NCBI GenBank assembly: GCA_966211955.1
Contig: CBIHOF010000028.1
Span: 3,931-67,930, forward strand
Source of the DNA: Albitalea sp966211955
Lineage (GTDB): Bacteria > Pseudomonadota > Gammaproteobacteria > Burkholderiales > Burkholderiaceae_C
DNA length: 64,000 bases
Direction of reading: 5' to 3'
Positions 1 through 6,398 of the stretch are shown here, in pieces; position 1 is the first letter of the stretch; each line of letters starts with the position of its first letter. The translations under genes were made by a program, and so were the position numbers. The notes beneath the pieces were generated by a model. It was given only the letters and a program-made list of their open reading frames with translations. It was not told the DNA's origin and made no database searches.

Positions 1-215
1 TTGAGCGCGAGAAAGTGCTGCTGCCCGGGCGCGAGCTCGTGGTCGGCGACGATGGCGCTCACCGGGCACTCGGGCACGCACACCGCGCAGTCGATGCAGG
101 CGTCCGGGTCGATCACGAGGAAGTTCGGCCCTTCGTGAAAGCAATCCACCGGGCACACGCTCACGCAATCGGTGTACTTGCAGCGGATGCAGGCTTCGGT
201 GACGACGAAGGTCAT
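1..215 (-). CDS. fdxA: FdxA-type ferredoxin (3Fe-4S/4Fe-4S), 3' end cut by window
   Basis: Electron-carrier ferredoxin of the seven-iron FdxA family. Visible residues 1-71 start MTFVVTEACIRCKYTDCVSV and carry the cysteine pattern C9-x2-C12-x4-C17-x3-CP, followed by a second cluster motif CIDCAVCVPECP. Both match FdxA proteins, which are normally about 105-110 residues, so roughly 35 residues lie beyond the left edge. The ATG overlaps the stop of the upstream HEAT-repeat gene (ATGA), which implies translational coupling. It is the last visible gene of the operon headed by the GntR regulator, and probably shuttles electrons to or from the AprA/AprB-like pair (inference). Confidence 0.9.
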   Translation of the reverse strand, partial: MTFVVTEACIRCKYTDCVSVCPVDCFHEGPNFLVIDPDACIDCAVCVPECPVSAIVADHELAPGQQHFLAL

Positions 216-1165
216 GTCGCTTTCCTTTGCACGATCTGGATGGCGGTGAGCGCGAGGCGGGCGAGCTTGCGCACGTCAGGGTCCGGGTCGTCCAGCGATG
301 CTTCGAGCGGCGCGATGGCGCGCGTGTCGCCGATCTCGCCAAGCGCGATGACGGCTTCCTTGCGCAGGTTGCTCACCGGGTGCGTGAGCGAGGCGACGAG
401 GGCGGGCAGGGCGGCCTCGGCCTTGAGCCAGCCCAGGCTGCGTGCGGCCTTGACGCGCACCTGCCAGTACTCGTCCTGCATCACGCGCACCAGTTCGTTC
501 ACGGCCGGTGCGAGCTTGAGCTTGCCGATGGTGTGGGCGGCTTCCTCGCGCACCATCCAGATGCCGTCGGACAGGGCGCGCATCAAGGCGGGGAGCACGC
601 TCACCGTGTTGGAGTATCCGAGTGCACCAATGGCGATGCGCCTGACTTCCGCGTCGGGGTCGTTGGCGGCCACTTCGGCGAGCTCGCCGACCGCGATCGG
701 GTCCTTGAGGTAGCCCAGCACGCCGACGGCTTCCCGCCGCACGGTGGCATCGGGGTCGCGAAGCGACTGCATGGCCGGCTCGAAGGCCTGCGGCGAGCGC
801 AGGGCGCGCACGGCGCGGAAGGCCGAGGCGCGTGCTTCGGCGGGGCCGGTGAGCAGCATCGACAGCAGCGGCTCGGCGCAATCGACGTCCTTGAGTTCGG
901 CGAGCACGTCGGCCGCGGTCTTTCGAACGCCCGCGTCGTCGTCGAGCAGCAGCGGCGCGATCGCGCGCACCACGTCGAGCTCCTCGAAGCCTTCGAGCGC
1001 GCGCACCGCCTCGATGCGCACGGAGGCGTCGACGTCGGCCAAGCGCGGCAGCAGCAGGGGCACGATGTCGTCCTCGTCGCTGTAGGGCAGGTCGATCACC
1101 GCAAGGCGGCGCACGGTGGCGTCTGCGTCGGCCAGGCGCTGGATGAAATTGAGGGTGGTGGTCAT
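212..1165 (-). CDS. HEAT-repeat protein
   Basis: Protein of 317 residues made almost entirely of PBS-lyase/HEAT-like helical repeats. Each unit of about 31 residues has the pattern (D)xDxxVRxxAxxALG; examples are DPDAEVRRIAIGALGY and DPDPDVRKLARLALTA. No catalytic motif, signal peptide or membrane segment is seen. Such solenoids usually act as protein-binding scaffolds. It lies between two ferredoxin genes, 8 nt after the AprB-like gene and overlapping fdxA by ATGA, so it is probably a partner or scaffold of the redox complex (inference). The start at MTTTLNFIQ was chosen because the open frame upstream overlaps the ferredoxin gene. Confidence 0.85.
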   Translation of the reverse strand: MTTTLNFIQRLADADATVRRLAVIDLPYSDEDDIVPLLLPRLADVDASVRIEAVRALEGFEELDVVRAIAPLLLDDDAGVRKTAADVLAELKDVDCAEPLLSMLLTGPAEARASAFRAVRALRSPQAFEPAMQSLRDPDATVRREAVGVLGYLKDPIAVGELAEVAANDPDAEVRRIAIGALGYSNTVSVLPALMRALSDGIWMVREEAAHTIGKLKLAPAVNELVRVMQDEYWQVRVKAARSLGWLKAEAALPALVASLTHPVSNLRKEAVIALGEIGDTRAIAPLEASLDDPDPDVRKLARLALTAIQIVQRKAT

Positions 1166-1173
1166 CGCAGGCC

Positions 1174-1407
1174 TCAGCGCAGCAGGTAGGGGATCTCGAC
1201 CTTCACGGCGCCGGTCGGGCAGTCCTGCTCGCAGGGCAGGCAGTACCAGCACTCGTCGAACTTCATGAAGGCCTTGTTCTTCACGAGGTCGATGGCGAGT
1301 ACGTCCAGCGGGCAGACGTCGACGCAGACGGTGCAGCCCTTTTCGGCGATGCACTTCGATTCGTCGATGACGACGGGGACTTGCGTGGGGGTGAGGGCGA
1401 TGGTCAT
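1174..1407 (-). CDS. AprB-like two-[4Fe-4S] ferredoxin subunit
   Basis: Ferredoxin of 77 residues with eight cysteines in two clusters: C19-x5-C25-x2-C28-x3-CP and CWYCLPCEQDCP. The second motif, with Trp after the first Cys, resembles the beta subunit of adenylylsulfate reductase (AprB, CWxCxxCxxxCP). The 70-residue C-terminal wrap typical of true AprB is absent. It follows the AprA-like flavoprotein gene and precedes the HEAT-repeat gene by 8 nt. It probably receives or donates electrons at the FAD of the AprA-like partner. A dissimilatory APS reductase role is not supported, because no sat, qmo or dsr gene is in the window. A palindromic repeat separates it from the flavoprotein gene. Confidence 0.88.
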   Translation of the reverse strand: MTIALTPTQVPVVIDESKCIAEKGCTVCVDVCPLDVLAIDLVKNKAFMKFDECWYCLPCEQDCPTGAVKVEIPYLLR

Positions 1408-1439
1408 GCGATGGTCCTTTGCGATGGGTTGGCGTGAGA

Positions 1440-1542
1440 GGCCGTCGCCCTCACCCCAGCCCTCTCCCAGGGGGAGAGGGAGCAATGCTGTAGGGTCGGT
1501 CCCCTCTCCCTCTGGGAGAGGGCCAGGGTGAGGGCGACGGCC
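1440..1542. repeat. REP/BIME-like inverted palindromic element
   Basis: Two GC-rich hairpin units face each other across about 100 nt. The outer arms GGCCGTCGCCCTCACC (1440-1455) and GGTGAGGGCGACGGCC (1527-1542) are perfect reverse complements. Each half has its own inner stem (CCCTCTCCC...GGGAGAGGG). It lies between the flavoprotein and ferredoxin genes of one operon, so it may form a transcript hairpin. Related units occur at 7963-7993 and 12862-13013. Confidence 0.8.
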
Positions 1543-1561
1543 GCCGCGAAAAGCAGTCCGC

Positions 1562-3289
1562 TCATGCCGCCTCCGCCCGTGCCACGCGCAGTCGCTGGTA
1601 GGCCGTGCGCTCTTCGTCGTCCACCGGCACGATGTACGGCTCGATGTCCTTCTTGCGCAGCGTGATCTCGCCGTGCTCGTCGCGGCTGAGCAAGGTGTGG
1701 CAGAACCAGTTGGCGTCGTCGCGCTCCGGGTGGTCCACCCGGTTGTGATACAGGCCCCAGCGGCTTTCGGTGCGGAACATCGAGGCGTGTGCCGCCATTT
1801 CCGCGCAGTCGAGGATGGACGTGGCTTCCATCGCGCGCATGAGCTCATGAGCATTGCCCGCGCTCATCTGCGCCATGTCCTCGCGGATCTCGGCGAAGCG
1901 GCGCAGGCCGATCTGGTACTTGCGGGTGATCTTCGGCGGCTGCAGGTAGTCGTTCACCAGGCGCCGCGTCTTGTATTCGATCTGGTAGGGAGTGAGCCCG
2001 CCTTCGCGGCCGAGCGGCGCGAGGATGCGTGCCGACTCCGCGGCCTGCGCATCCGCATTCACCGCGGCATGCCCGACCCCCTCGCAATAGGCCGCCGCAT
2101 TGAGCCCGCAGTGCTTGCCGTACACGAAGGCGCCGAGCATGTAGTTGTGCGGCACGCTCGCGCAATCGCCCGCTGCGTACAGGCCTTTCACCGAGGTCTC
2201 GCCGCGCGCGTTGATGTGGATGCCCGAGGCGCTGTGCCCGCTGCAGAAGCCGATCTCGGAGATGTGCATCTCCACCATCTGGCTGCGGTAGTCGTTGCCG
2301 CGCTTCTCGTGGAAGCGGCCGCGGCTCGGCCGCTCGTTGGTGTGCAGGATGGTCTCGATCTCCTGGATCGTTTCCTCCGCCAGGTGGTCGAGCTTCAGGA
2401 ACACCGGGCCGTTGCCGCTCTCGAGCTCGTTGTAGAACTCCTGCATCATCTGGCCGCTCCAGTAGTCGCATTCGATGAAGCGCTCGCCCCGGGAGTTGGC
2501 CGTGTAGCCGCCCAGCGGGCCGGTGACGTAGGCGCAGGCCGGGCCGTTGTAGTCCTTGATCAGCGGGTTGATCTGGAAGCACTCGAGGTTCGCGAGGTCC
2601 GCGCCCGCATGGAAAGCCATGGCATGGCCGTCACCGCAGTTGGTGGGGTTCTCGTAGGTGCCCATGAGGTAGCCCGAGGCCGGCAGGCCCAGCCGTCCGG
2701 CGGCGCCGGTGCAGATGACGGCGGCCTTGGTGCGGATCACGTAGAGCTCGGCCGTGCGGCAGTCGAAGCCCATCACTGCCGCGACCTCGCCATCCGGCCC
2801 CGTCAGCACGCGGGTCACCACCACGCGGTTGGTGATCTCCACTCGCGCCCGCTTGAGCTGCCGATAGAGTATCCGCTTCATGTGGTGCCCCTCGGGCATG
2901 GGCAGCACGTAGGCGCCCAGGTGGTGCACCTTGCGCACGCTGTAGTCGCCGGTCTCGTCCTTCTCGAATTTCACGCCCCAGCGGTCGAGCTCCTGGATCA
3001 TGTCGAAGCTGTGCGCGGCATAGGCCATCACCGCTTCCTGGTCGACGATGCCGTCGTTGGCGACGGTGATCTCCTTCACGTACTGCTCGGGGGTCGCGTG
3101 GCCCGGGATGACGGCGTTGTTCAGCCCGTCCATGCCCATGGAGATCGCGCCGCTGCGCTTCACGTTGGCCTTGTCGATGAGCAGCACGCGCAGCTTGGGG
3201 TTGCGCTCCTTGGCCTTCACCGCGGCCATGGGGCCGCCGGTGCCGCCGCCGATGACGACGAGGTCGAATTCCAGATCGATGGTGTTCAT
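1562..3289 (-). CDS. AprA-like FAD-dependent oxidoreductase (fumarate reductase/APS reductase flavoprotein family)
   Basis: Flavoprotein of 575 residues in the FAD_binding_2 family. The Rossmann motif near the N-terminus is VVIGGGTGGPMAA, followed by NVKRSGAISMGMDGLNNAV, which closely resembles the AprA segment after the FAD motif. The second FAD-contact region near residue 390 reads GLYAAGDCASVPHNYMLGAF. It is shorter than true AprA (about 620-660). The ATG at 3289 is preferred over an in-frame GTG at 3295, since GGAG sits 5 nt upstream of it. It follows the GntR gene by 95 nt and precedes an AprB-like ferredoxin. The substrate is unknown; a role in organosulfur or carboxylate oxidation is possible. 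Confidence 0.85.
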   Translation of the reverse strand: MNTIDLEFDLVVIGGGTGGPMAAVKAKERNPKLRVLLIDKANVKRSGAISMGMDGLNNAVIPGHATPEQYVKEITVANDGIVDQEAVMAYAAHSFDMIQELDRWGVKFEKDETGDYSVRKVHHLGAYVLPMPEGHHMKRILYRQLKRARVEITNRVVVTRVLTGPDGEVAAVMGFDCRTAELYVIRTKAAVICTGAAGRLGLPASGYLMGTYENPTNCGDGHAMAFHAGADLANLECFQINPLIKDYNGPACAYVTGPLGGYTANSRGERFIECDYWSGQMMQEFYNELESGNGPVFLKLDHLAEETIQEIETILHTNERPSRGRFHEKRGNDYRSQMVEMHISEIGFCSGHSASGIHINARGETSVKGLYAAGDCASVPHNYMLGAFVYGKHCGLNAAAYCEGVGHAAVNADAQAAESARILAPLGREGGLTPYQIEYKTRRLVNDYLQPPKITRKYQIGLRRFAEIREDMAQMSAGNAHELMRAMEATSILDCAEMAAHASMFRTESRWGLYHNRVDHPERDDANWFCHTLLSRDEHGEITLRKKDIEPYIVPVDDEERTAYQRLRVARAEAA

Positions 3290-3384
3290 GTGCACTCCGT
3301 TTGGCGGCCCGTCTGCTTGGGGCGCGCCAGTCTAGAAATCGCGGCTTGCCGCGGGAAGGAAGGGTTTCGATGAAGCATTGAAGC

Positions 3385-4137
3385 TCAGCAACGATCGATG
3401 CGCAGGCGGTACTGGAAGGCGTCGCCGCGGTAGTAGAGGAACTCGAAGTCGACCGGCTTGTCGTCCGCATGCGTGAGCCGCTCGATGCGCAGGAGCGGCG
3501 AGGCTTCGGCCGTGCGCAATTGGCGCGCGAGCGATTCGTCGGCGGAGATGGCTTCGATCTGCACGTCGGCATGCGTGAGGTGCAGGCCGTAGTCGTTCTC
3601 GAGGATGAGGAAGATGTCGCGCGTCGCGAGGTCCTCCTGCGCGAGGCGCTCGCCCAGCGGGACGGCGAAGTAGCTCACGTCCACCGAGATCGGCTCGCGG
3701 TTCAGGTAGCGCAGGCGCTTGATCTCGAACACCGGCGCGCCGATGTCAAGCTCGAGCCGCTTGGCCACGATTTCACTGGCGGCAGTGCGGCGTGTGCTCA
3801 ATATCTGGTTGAAGGTCTCATAGCCGGCGGTGGCCATCGCCTCGCCGAAGCCCTGCAGCTTCGACAGGCTCTGGAAGGCCTTGGGCTTGGCGACGAAGCT
3901 GCCCTTGCCCGCCACCTTGAAGATCAGGCCTTCTTTTTGCAGGTCACCCAGGGCCTGGCGGATGGTGATGCGGCTGACCTTGAAGGCCTCCATCATCTGG
4001 CTCTCCGAGGGCATCTGCGAGTGCGGCGCATAGGTGCCGTCGAGGATGCGGCGCCTGACGATCTCGCGGATCTGCGAGTGCATGGGCACCGAAGGCATCA
4101 GGGCGACCGTCGGGGACGGCTTGCGGGCAGCGTTCAT
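3385..4137 (-). CDS. GntR-family transcriptional regulator, HutC/UTRA subfamily
   Basis: Repressor-type regulator of 250 residues. The N-terminal winged helix (about residues 20-85) contains PSESQMMEAFKVSRITIRQAL and GKGSFVAKP, the standard GntR DNA-binding signature. Residues 100-245 form a UTRA effector-binding domain (EIKRLRYLNREPISVDVSYF, LLRIERLTHADDKPVDFEF). It is the first gene of the minus-strand redox operon, and a perfect palindrome lies 14 nt upstream of its start codon, consistent with autoregulation of the whole operon. The ligand cannot be read from sequence; HutC relatives bind small carboxylates, amino sugars or urocanate. Confidence 0.92.
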   Translation of the reverse strand: MNAARKPSPTVALMPSVPMHSQIREIVRRRILDGTYAPHSQMPSESQMMEAFKVSRITIRQALGDLQKEGLIFKVAGKGSFVAKPKAFQSLSKLQGFGEAMATAGYETFNQILSTRRTAASEIVAKRLELDIGAPVFEIKRLRYLNREPISVDVSYFAVPLGERLAQEDLATRDIFLILENDYGLHLTHADVQIEAISADESLARQLRTAEASPLLRIERLTHADDKPVDFEFLYYRGDAFQYRLRIDRC

Positions 4138-4355
4138 GCGGGGATGCTCGACCTGTTATGACAGGTCATGATTAGCATCAGCCGTGCCAGCTTGTTTGCG
4201 GACTTTCAGGCGCTGTTTGCACCGGCAGCAGGCATGCGGCCAGGGCAGCGCGCACCAGACGCCGACATGGCGTGGTGCATGGATGGATTTGGTGCTGGTG
4301 GATGCGCCGAGTCAGGGCTTCGACGCATTAGGGGGCGGGGCCGGCTCAGCCGTGA
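4138..4355. other. Intergenic stretch upstream of the GntR gene
   Basis: About 220 bases without a credible gene. It contains the palindrome at 4151-4166 and should hold the promoter of the GntR-flavoprotein operon. A GC-rich run near 4329-4343 (GGGGGCGGGGCCGGC) lies just past the thioesterase stop, but has no clear stem and T-tract. Confidence 0.5.
4151..4166. promoter_or_regulatory. Palindromic operator candidate for the GntR regulator
   Basis: ACCTGTTATGACAGGT is a perfect inverted repeat (ACCTGT / ACAGGT) around TATG, 14 nt upstream of the GntR start codon. The core TGTTATGACA resembles the TGT-N4-ACA type sites bound by HutC-class GntR proteins. No second copy was seen in the 95 nt before the flavoprotein gene, so control of the operon as one transcript is inferred. 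Confidence 0.6.
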
Positions 4356-5180
4356 TCAACCGTAGACAGTGACGACCTGGTAGGCCAGCGCCGCGAGCGC
4401 ACCACTGGGCGCCCACAGCATGGACTGCTGATTGACATAGCCGCCCGAGGCCGCGATGGCGCGGTTGTCCGCACGCCACCAGCCGTCGAGCGTCTCGGTG
4501 GCGGCCAGCGGGCGCAGCTCCAGCGCCCACGACACCGAGCTGGCCGGCGTGGGCTTTCTGAACTGGCTGAGCACGGGCGTGGGCGAGGCGTCGGCCATCA
4601 GCACCGTCATGAGTTCGCGCGGCAGCGTGGCGGCGTCGTCATCCAGCAGGCGAATGTGCAGCGCCGCGATCCAGGTGTCCACGCCGGTGAAGGGCGGGGC
4701 GCCGTCGCCCCAGCGCAAGTCCAGGTGGGCGGTGAAGTTCGGGCGCATTCCTTCCACGAACGGAACGAAAGGCAGGTCCACAGGTTCCTTGGGCACTGCG
4801 GGGCGCGTGGGCAACAGCGCCGGCACGGCGGTGTCGCGGTCGCTGCCGAACACACCGACCATCAGCGCGCAGACCTCGTCGCGCTGCTTCACCGTGGCCT
4901 GCACCTGCCGCACGGTCTTGCCTTCGCGCAGAACATGCACGCTGACGGTGACGATGCCCGCTTCGACGGGCGCGATGAAGTTGGTCTGCAGCGCACGCAG
5001 CGACACGTGGTCGGGCCAACTGCCGGACGCCACGTCGCGCATTGCCTGCACCGCGAACACCGACACCAGCCCGCCGAAGGAGGTGCGGCCCTGCAGCCAG
5101 TCGGCCGGAATCTCGAAGGCGACATCGTGGCCCTGGTGGCGGCGGTGAGAGAGGATGGAAGACAGCGGCGTGAGTGTCAT
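4356..5180 (-). CDS. TesB-like acyl-CoA thioesterase family protein
   Basis: Cytosolic protein of 274 residues with a double hotdog (4HBT_3/TesB-like) arrangement. The first half has RTSFGGLVSVFAVQAM followed by LRALQTNFIAPVEAG, the typical first hotdog helix and strand. The second half ends with the helix around DGWWRADNRAI. It probably hydrolyses acyl-CoA thioesters, with an unknown chain. It is a single gene reading away from the HxlR regulator; its start lies about 105 nt from the HxlR palindrome at 5285-5305, so it could also be under HxlR control. The start ATG at 5180 begins MTLTPLSSIL. Confidence 0.82.
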   Translation of the reverse strand: MTLTPLSSILSHRRHQGHDVAFEIPADWLQGRTSFGGLVSVFAVQAMRDVASGSWPDHVSLRALQTNFIAPVEAGIVTVSVHVLREGKTVRQVQATVKQRDEVCALMVGVFGSDRDTAVPALLPTRPAVPKEPVDLPFVPFVEGMRPNFTAHLDLRWGDGAPPFTGVDTWIAALHIRLLDDDAATLPRELMTVLMADASPTPVLSQFRKPTPASSVSWALELRPLAATETLDGWWRADNRAIAASGGYVNQQSMLWAPSGALAALAYQVVTVYG

Positions 5181-5284
5181 GGCGGCGCAGTGGGTGGGGG
5201 GACGATGCGGCCATTATGGGAACGATGCGCAACGCCTGCTGTACCGGCAGCGACATCCCCATCGTGCGGGTGCGTTCTGCGAAA

Positions 5285-5305
5285 TTGCTACATTCCCTGT
5301 AGCAA
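5285..5305. promoter_or_regulatory. HxlR operator candidate 1 (GCTAC-N7-GTAGC)
   Basis: TTGCTACATTCCCTGTAGCAA is a perfect 8-bp inverted repeat with a 5-nt spacer, 16 nt upstream of the HxlR start codon. The same GCTAC-N7-GTAGC core occurs twice more, before the carboxymuconolactone decarboxylase gene, which points to a shared regulator and autoregulation. Confidence 0.7.
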
Positions 5306-5321
5306 CCACCCTGCACGTCCC

Positions 5322-5639
5322 ATGGCCACCGCACGCACCCGCCAAGCCGAAGTCAAGCAAGCCGTCAACGCGACGCTCGAACTCTTCCAGCGCAAGTGGC
5401 TCTTGCGGGTGGTGTGGGAACTCCACCTCGGTCCCAAGACATTCCGTGCGCTGCAGGAAGCGTGTGATGACCTCTCGCCCACGGTGGTCAACGCGCGGCT
5501 GGGCGATTTGCGCGAGGCGGCGCTGGTGGAGCAGCGCGAGGGCGAGGGCTATGCCCTCACGGCACTGGGCGAAGAGATGGTGGAGGCGTTCACGCCGCTG
5601 ATGAAGTGGGGCGTGAAGTGGCAGCGGATGGCAAAGTAG
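5322..5639 (+). CDS. HxlR-family winged-helix transcriptional regulator
   Basis: DNA-binding protein of 105 residues. It has the HxlR pattern: a helix with FQRKWLLRVVWELHLGPKTF, then LSPTVVNARLGDLREAALV and a wing ending in GYALTALGEEM. HxlR proteins often respond to electrophiles, quinones or aldehydes through a cysteine, and C28-type residues sit in that role in HypR. Here the only cysteine (near residue 48, EACDD) lies in a different place, so the sensing mechanism is unclear. The ATG at 5322 was chosen because the longer frame upstream runs through the palindrome. It probably controls itself and the decarboxylase-like gene 112 nt downstream. Confidence 0.9.
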   Translation: MATARTRQAEVKQAVNATLELFQRKWLLRVVWELHLGPKTFRALQEACDDLSPTVVNARLGDLREAALVEQREGEGYALTALGEEMVEAFTPLMKWGVKWQRMAK

Positions 5640-5686
5640 CGGAGGAGGATGACGCCGAAGGTTCCACGGCGTGACCCGGGCATTGC

Positions 5687-5703
5687 GCTACGGAATGTGT
5701 AGC
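5687..5703. promoter_or_regulatory. HxlR operator candidate 2
   Basis: GCTACGGAATGTGTAGC has the same GCTAC-N7-GTAGC arms and spacing as the site in front of hxlR. It lies 13 nt before site 3, centre-to-centre distance about 31 nt (three helical turns), which would suit cooperative binding. Confidence 0.6.
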
Positions 5704-5715
5704 TGTATTCTTCGT

Positions 5716-5736
5716 TTGCTACTGATTTGGTAGCAA
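5716..5736. promoter_or_regulatory. HxlR operator candidate 3
   Basis: TTGCTACTGATTTGGTAGCAA has 7-bp perfect arms around a 7-nt spacer and ends 15 nt before the decarboxylase-like start codon, overlapping the expected promoter/ribosome-binding area (AGGAG at 5739-5743). Confidence 0.7.
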
Positions 5737-5751
5737 TCAGGAGTACTCTCC

Positions 5752-6351
5752 ATGCAGAACTCGCCTCGGATCCCACCCCTCGAAGCCCCGTTCGACCCGT
5801 CCATCGATCAGCTCCTCACCCGCATGAACCCGCCTTCCGCGCCCAGCGTGCTCGCGCTGTTCCGCACGCTGGCGGTGAACCCGGCGATGGTCGAGCGGAT
5901 GATGCCGTGGGGTGGCTACCTGCTCGGCGCCAAGGCCTCGCTGCCGCTGCGCGACCGTGAAGTGGTGATCGACCGCGTCTGCGCCCGCTGCGGCGCGGAG
6001 TACGAATGGGGCGTGCACGTGGCGGCTTTCGCCGGCGCCGCGGGCTTCACCGACGCCGAGATCACCGCCATCGCCGATGCCCACCCCGGCGGCCTCGACG
6101 CACTGCCCGAACGCGACCGCCTGCTCGTGCGGCTGGTCGACGAGCTGCACGAGACATCCCACGTCAGCGATGCGCTGTGGGCGCGCATCGCCGCTGTGTG
6201 GACGCCGGCCCAGTGCATCGAGCTGCTGATGCTCGCCGGCTGGTACCGCGCCATCTCCTATGTGTGCAACGGCGTTCGGGTTCCGCTCGAAACCTGGCAG
6301 GCTCGCTTTCCAGCCGATGGGTTCGGCGCCGACGGGGTTTCCGCCGATTGA
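5752..6351 (+). CDS. Carboxymuconolactone decarboxylase / AhpD-like protein
   Basis: Protein of 199 residues in the CMD/AhpD alpha-helical fold. The redox centre is seen as VCARCGAEYEWGVH (CxxC followed by E-x2-W-x2-H), the AhpD-type peroxidase arrangement rather than the cysteine-free decarboxylase type. The C-terminal half has a second helical repeat with ELLMLAGWYRAISYVCNGV. It probably reduces peroxides or reactive electrophiles in the cytosol. Two HxlR-type palindromes precede the gene and hxlR lies just upstream on the same strand, suggesting stress-inducible expression. Substrate is not determined by sequence. Confidence 0.88.
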   Translation: MQNSPRIPPLEAPFDPSIDQLLTRMNPPSAPSVLALFRTLAVNPAMVERMMPWGGYLLGAKASLPLRDREVVIDRVCARCGAEYEWGVHVAAFAGAAGFTDAEITAIADAHPGGLDALPERDRLLVRLVDELHETSHVSDALWARIAAVWTPAQCIELLMLAGWYRAISYVCNGVRVPLETWQARFPADGFGADGVSAD

Positions 6352-6398
6352 GCGCCTCGTCGTGCCAGACTCGTGTCCCCTCATGAGCGAGACGCAGC

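Noticed and set aside
1174..3289. Dissimilatory adenylylsulfate reductase (aprBA) as a function call
   Set aside because: Flavoprotein and ferredoxin are shorter than true AprA/AprB, the AprB tail is missing and no sat, dsr or qmo gene is present.
1673..3373. Long plus-strand open frame opposite the AprA-like gene
   Set aside because: Antisense shadow with HHVAAVRR-type low-complexity composition and no motif.
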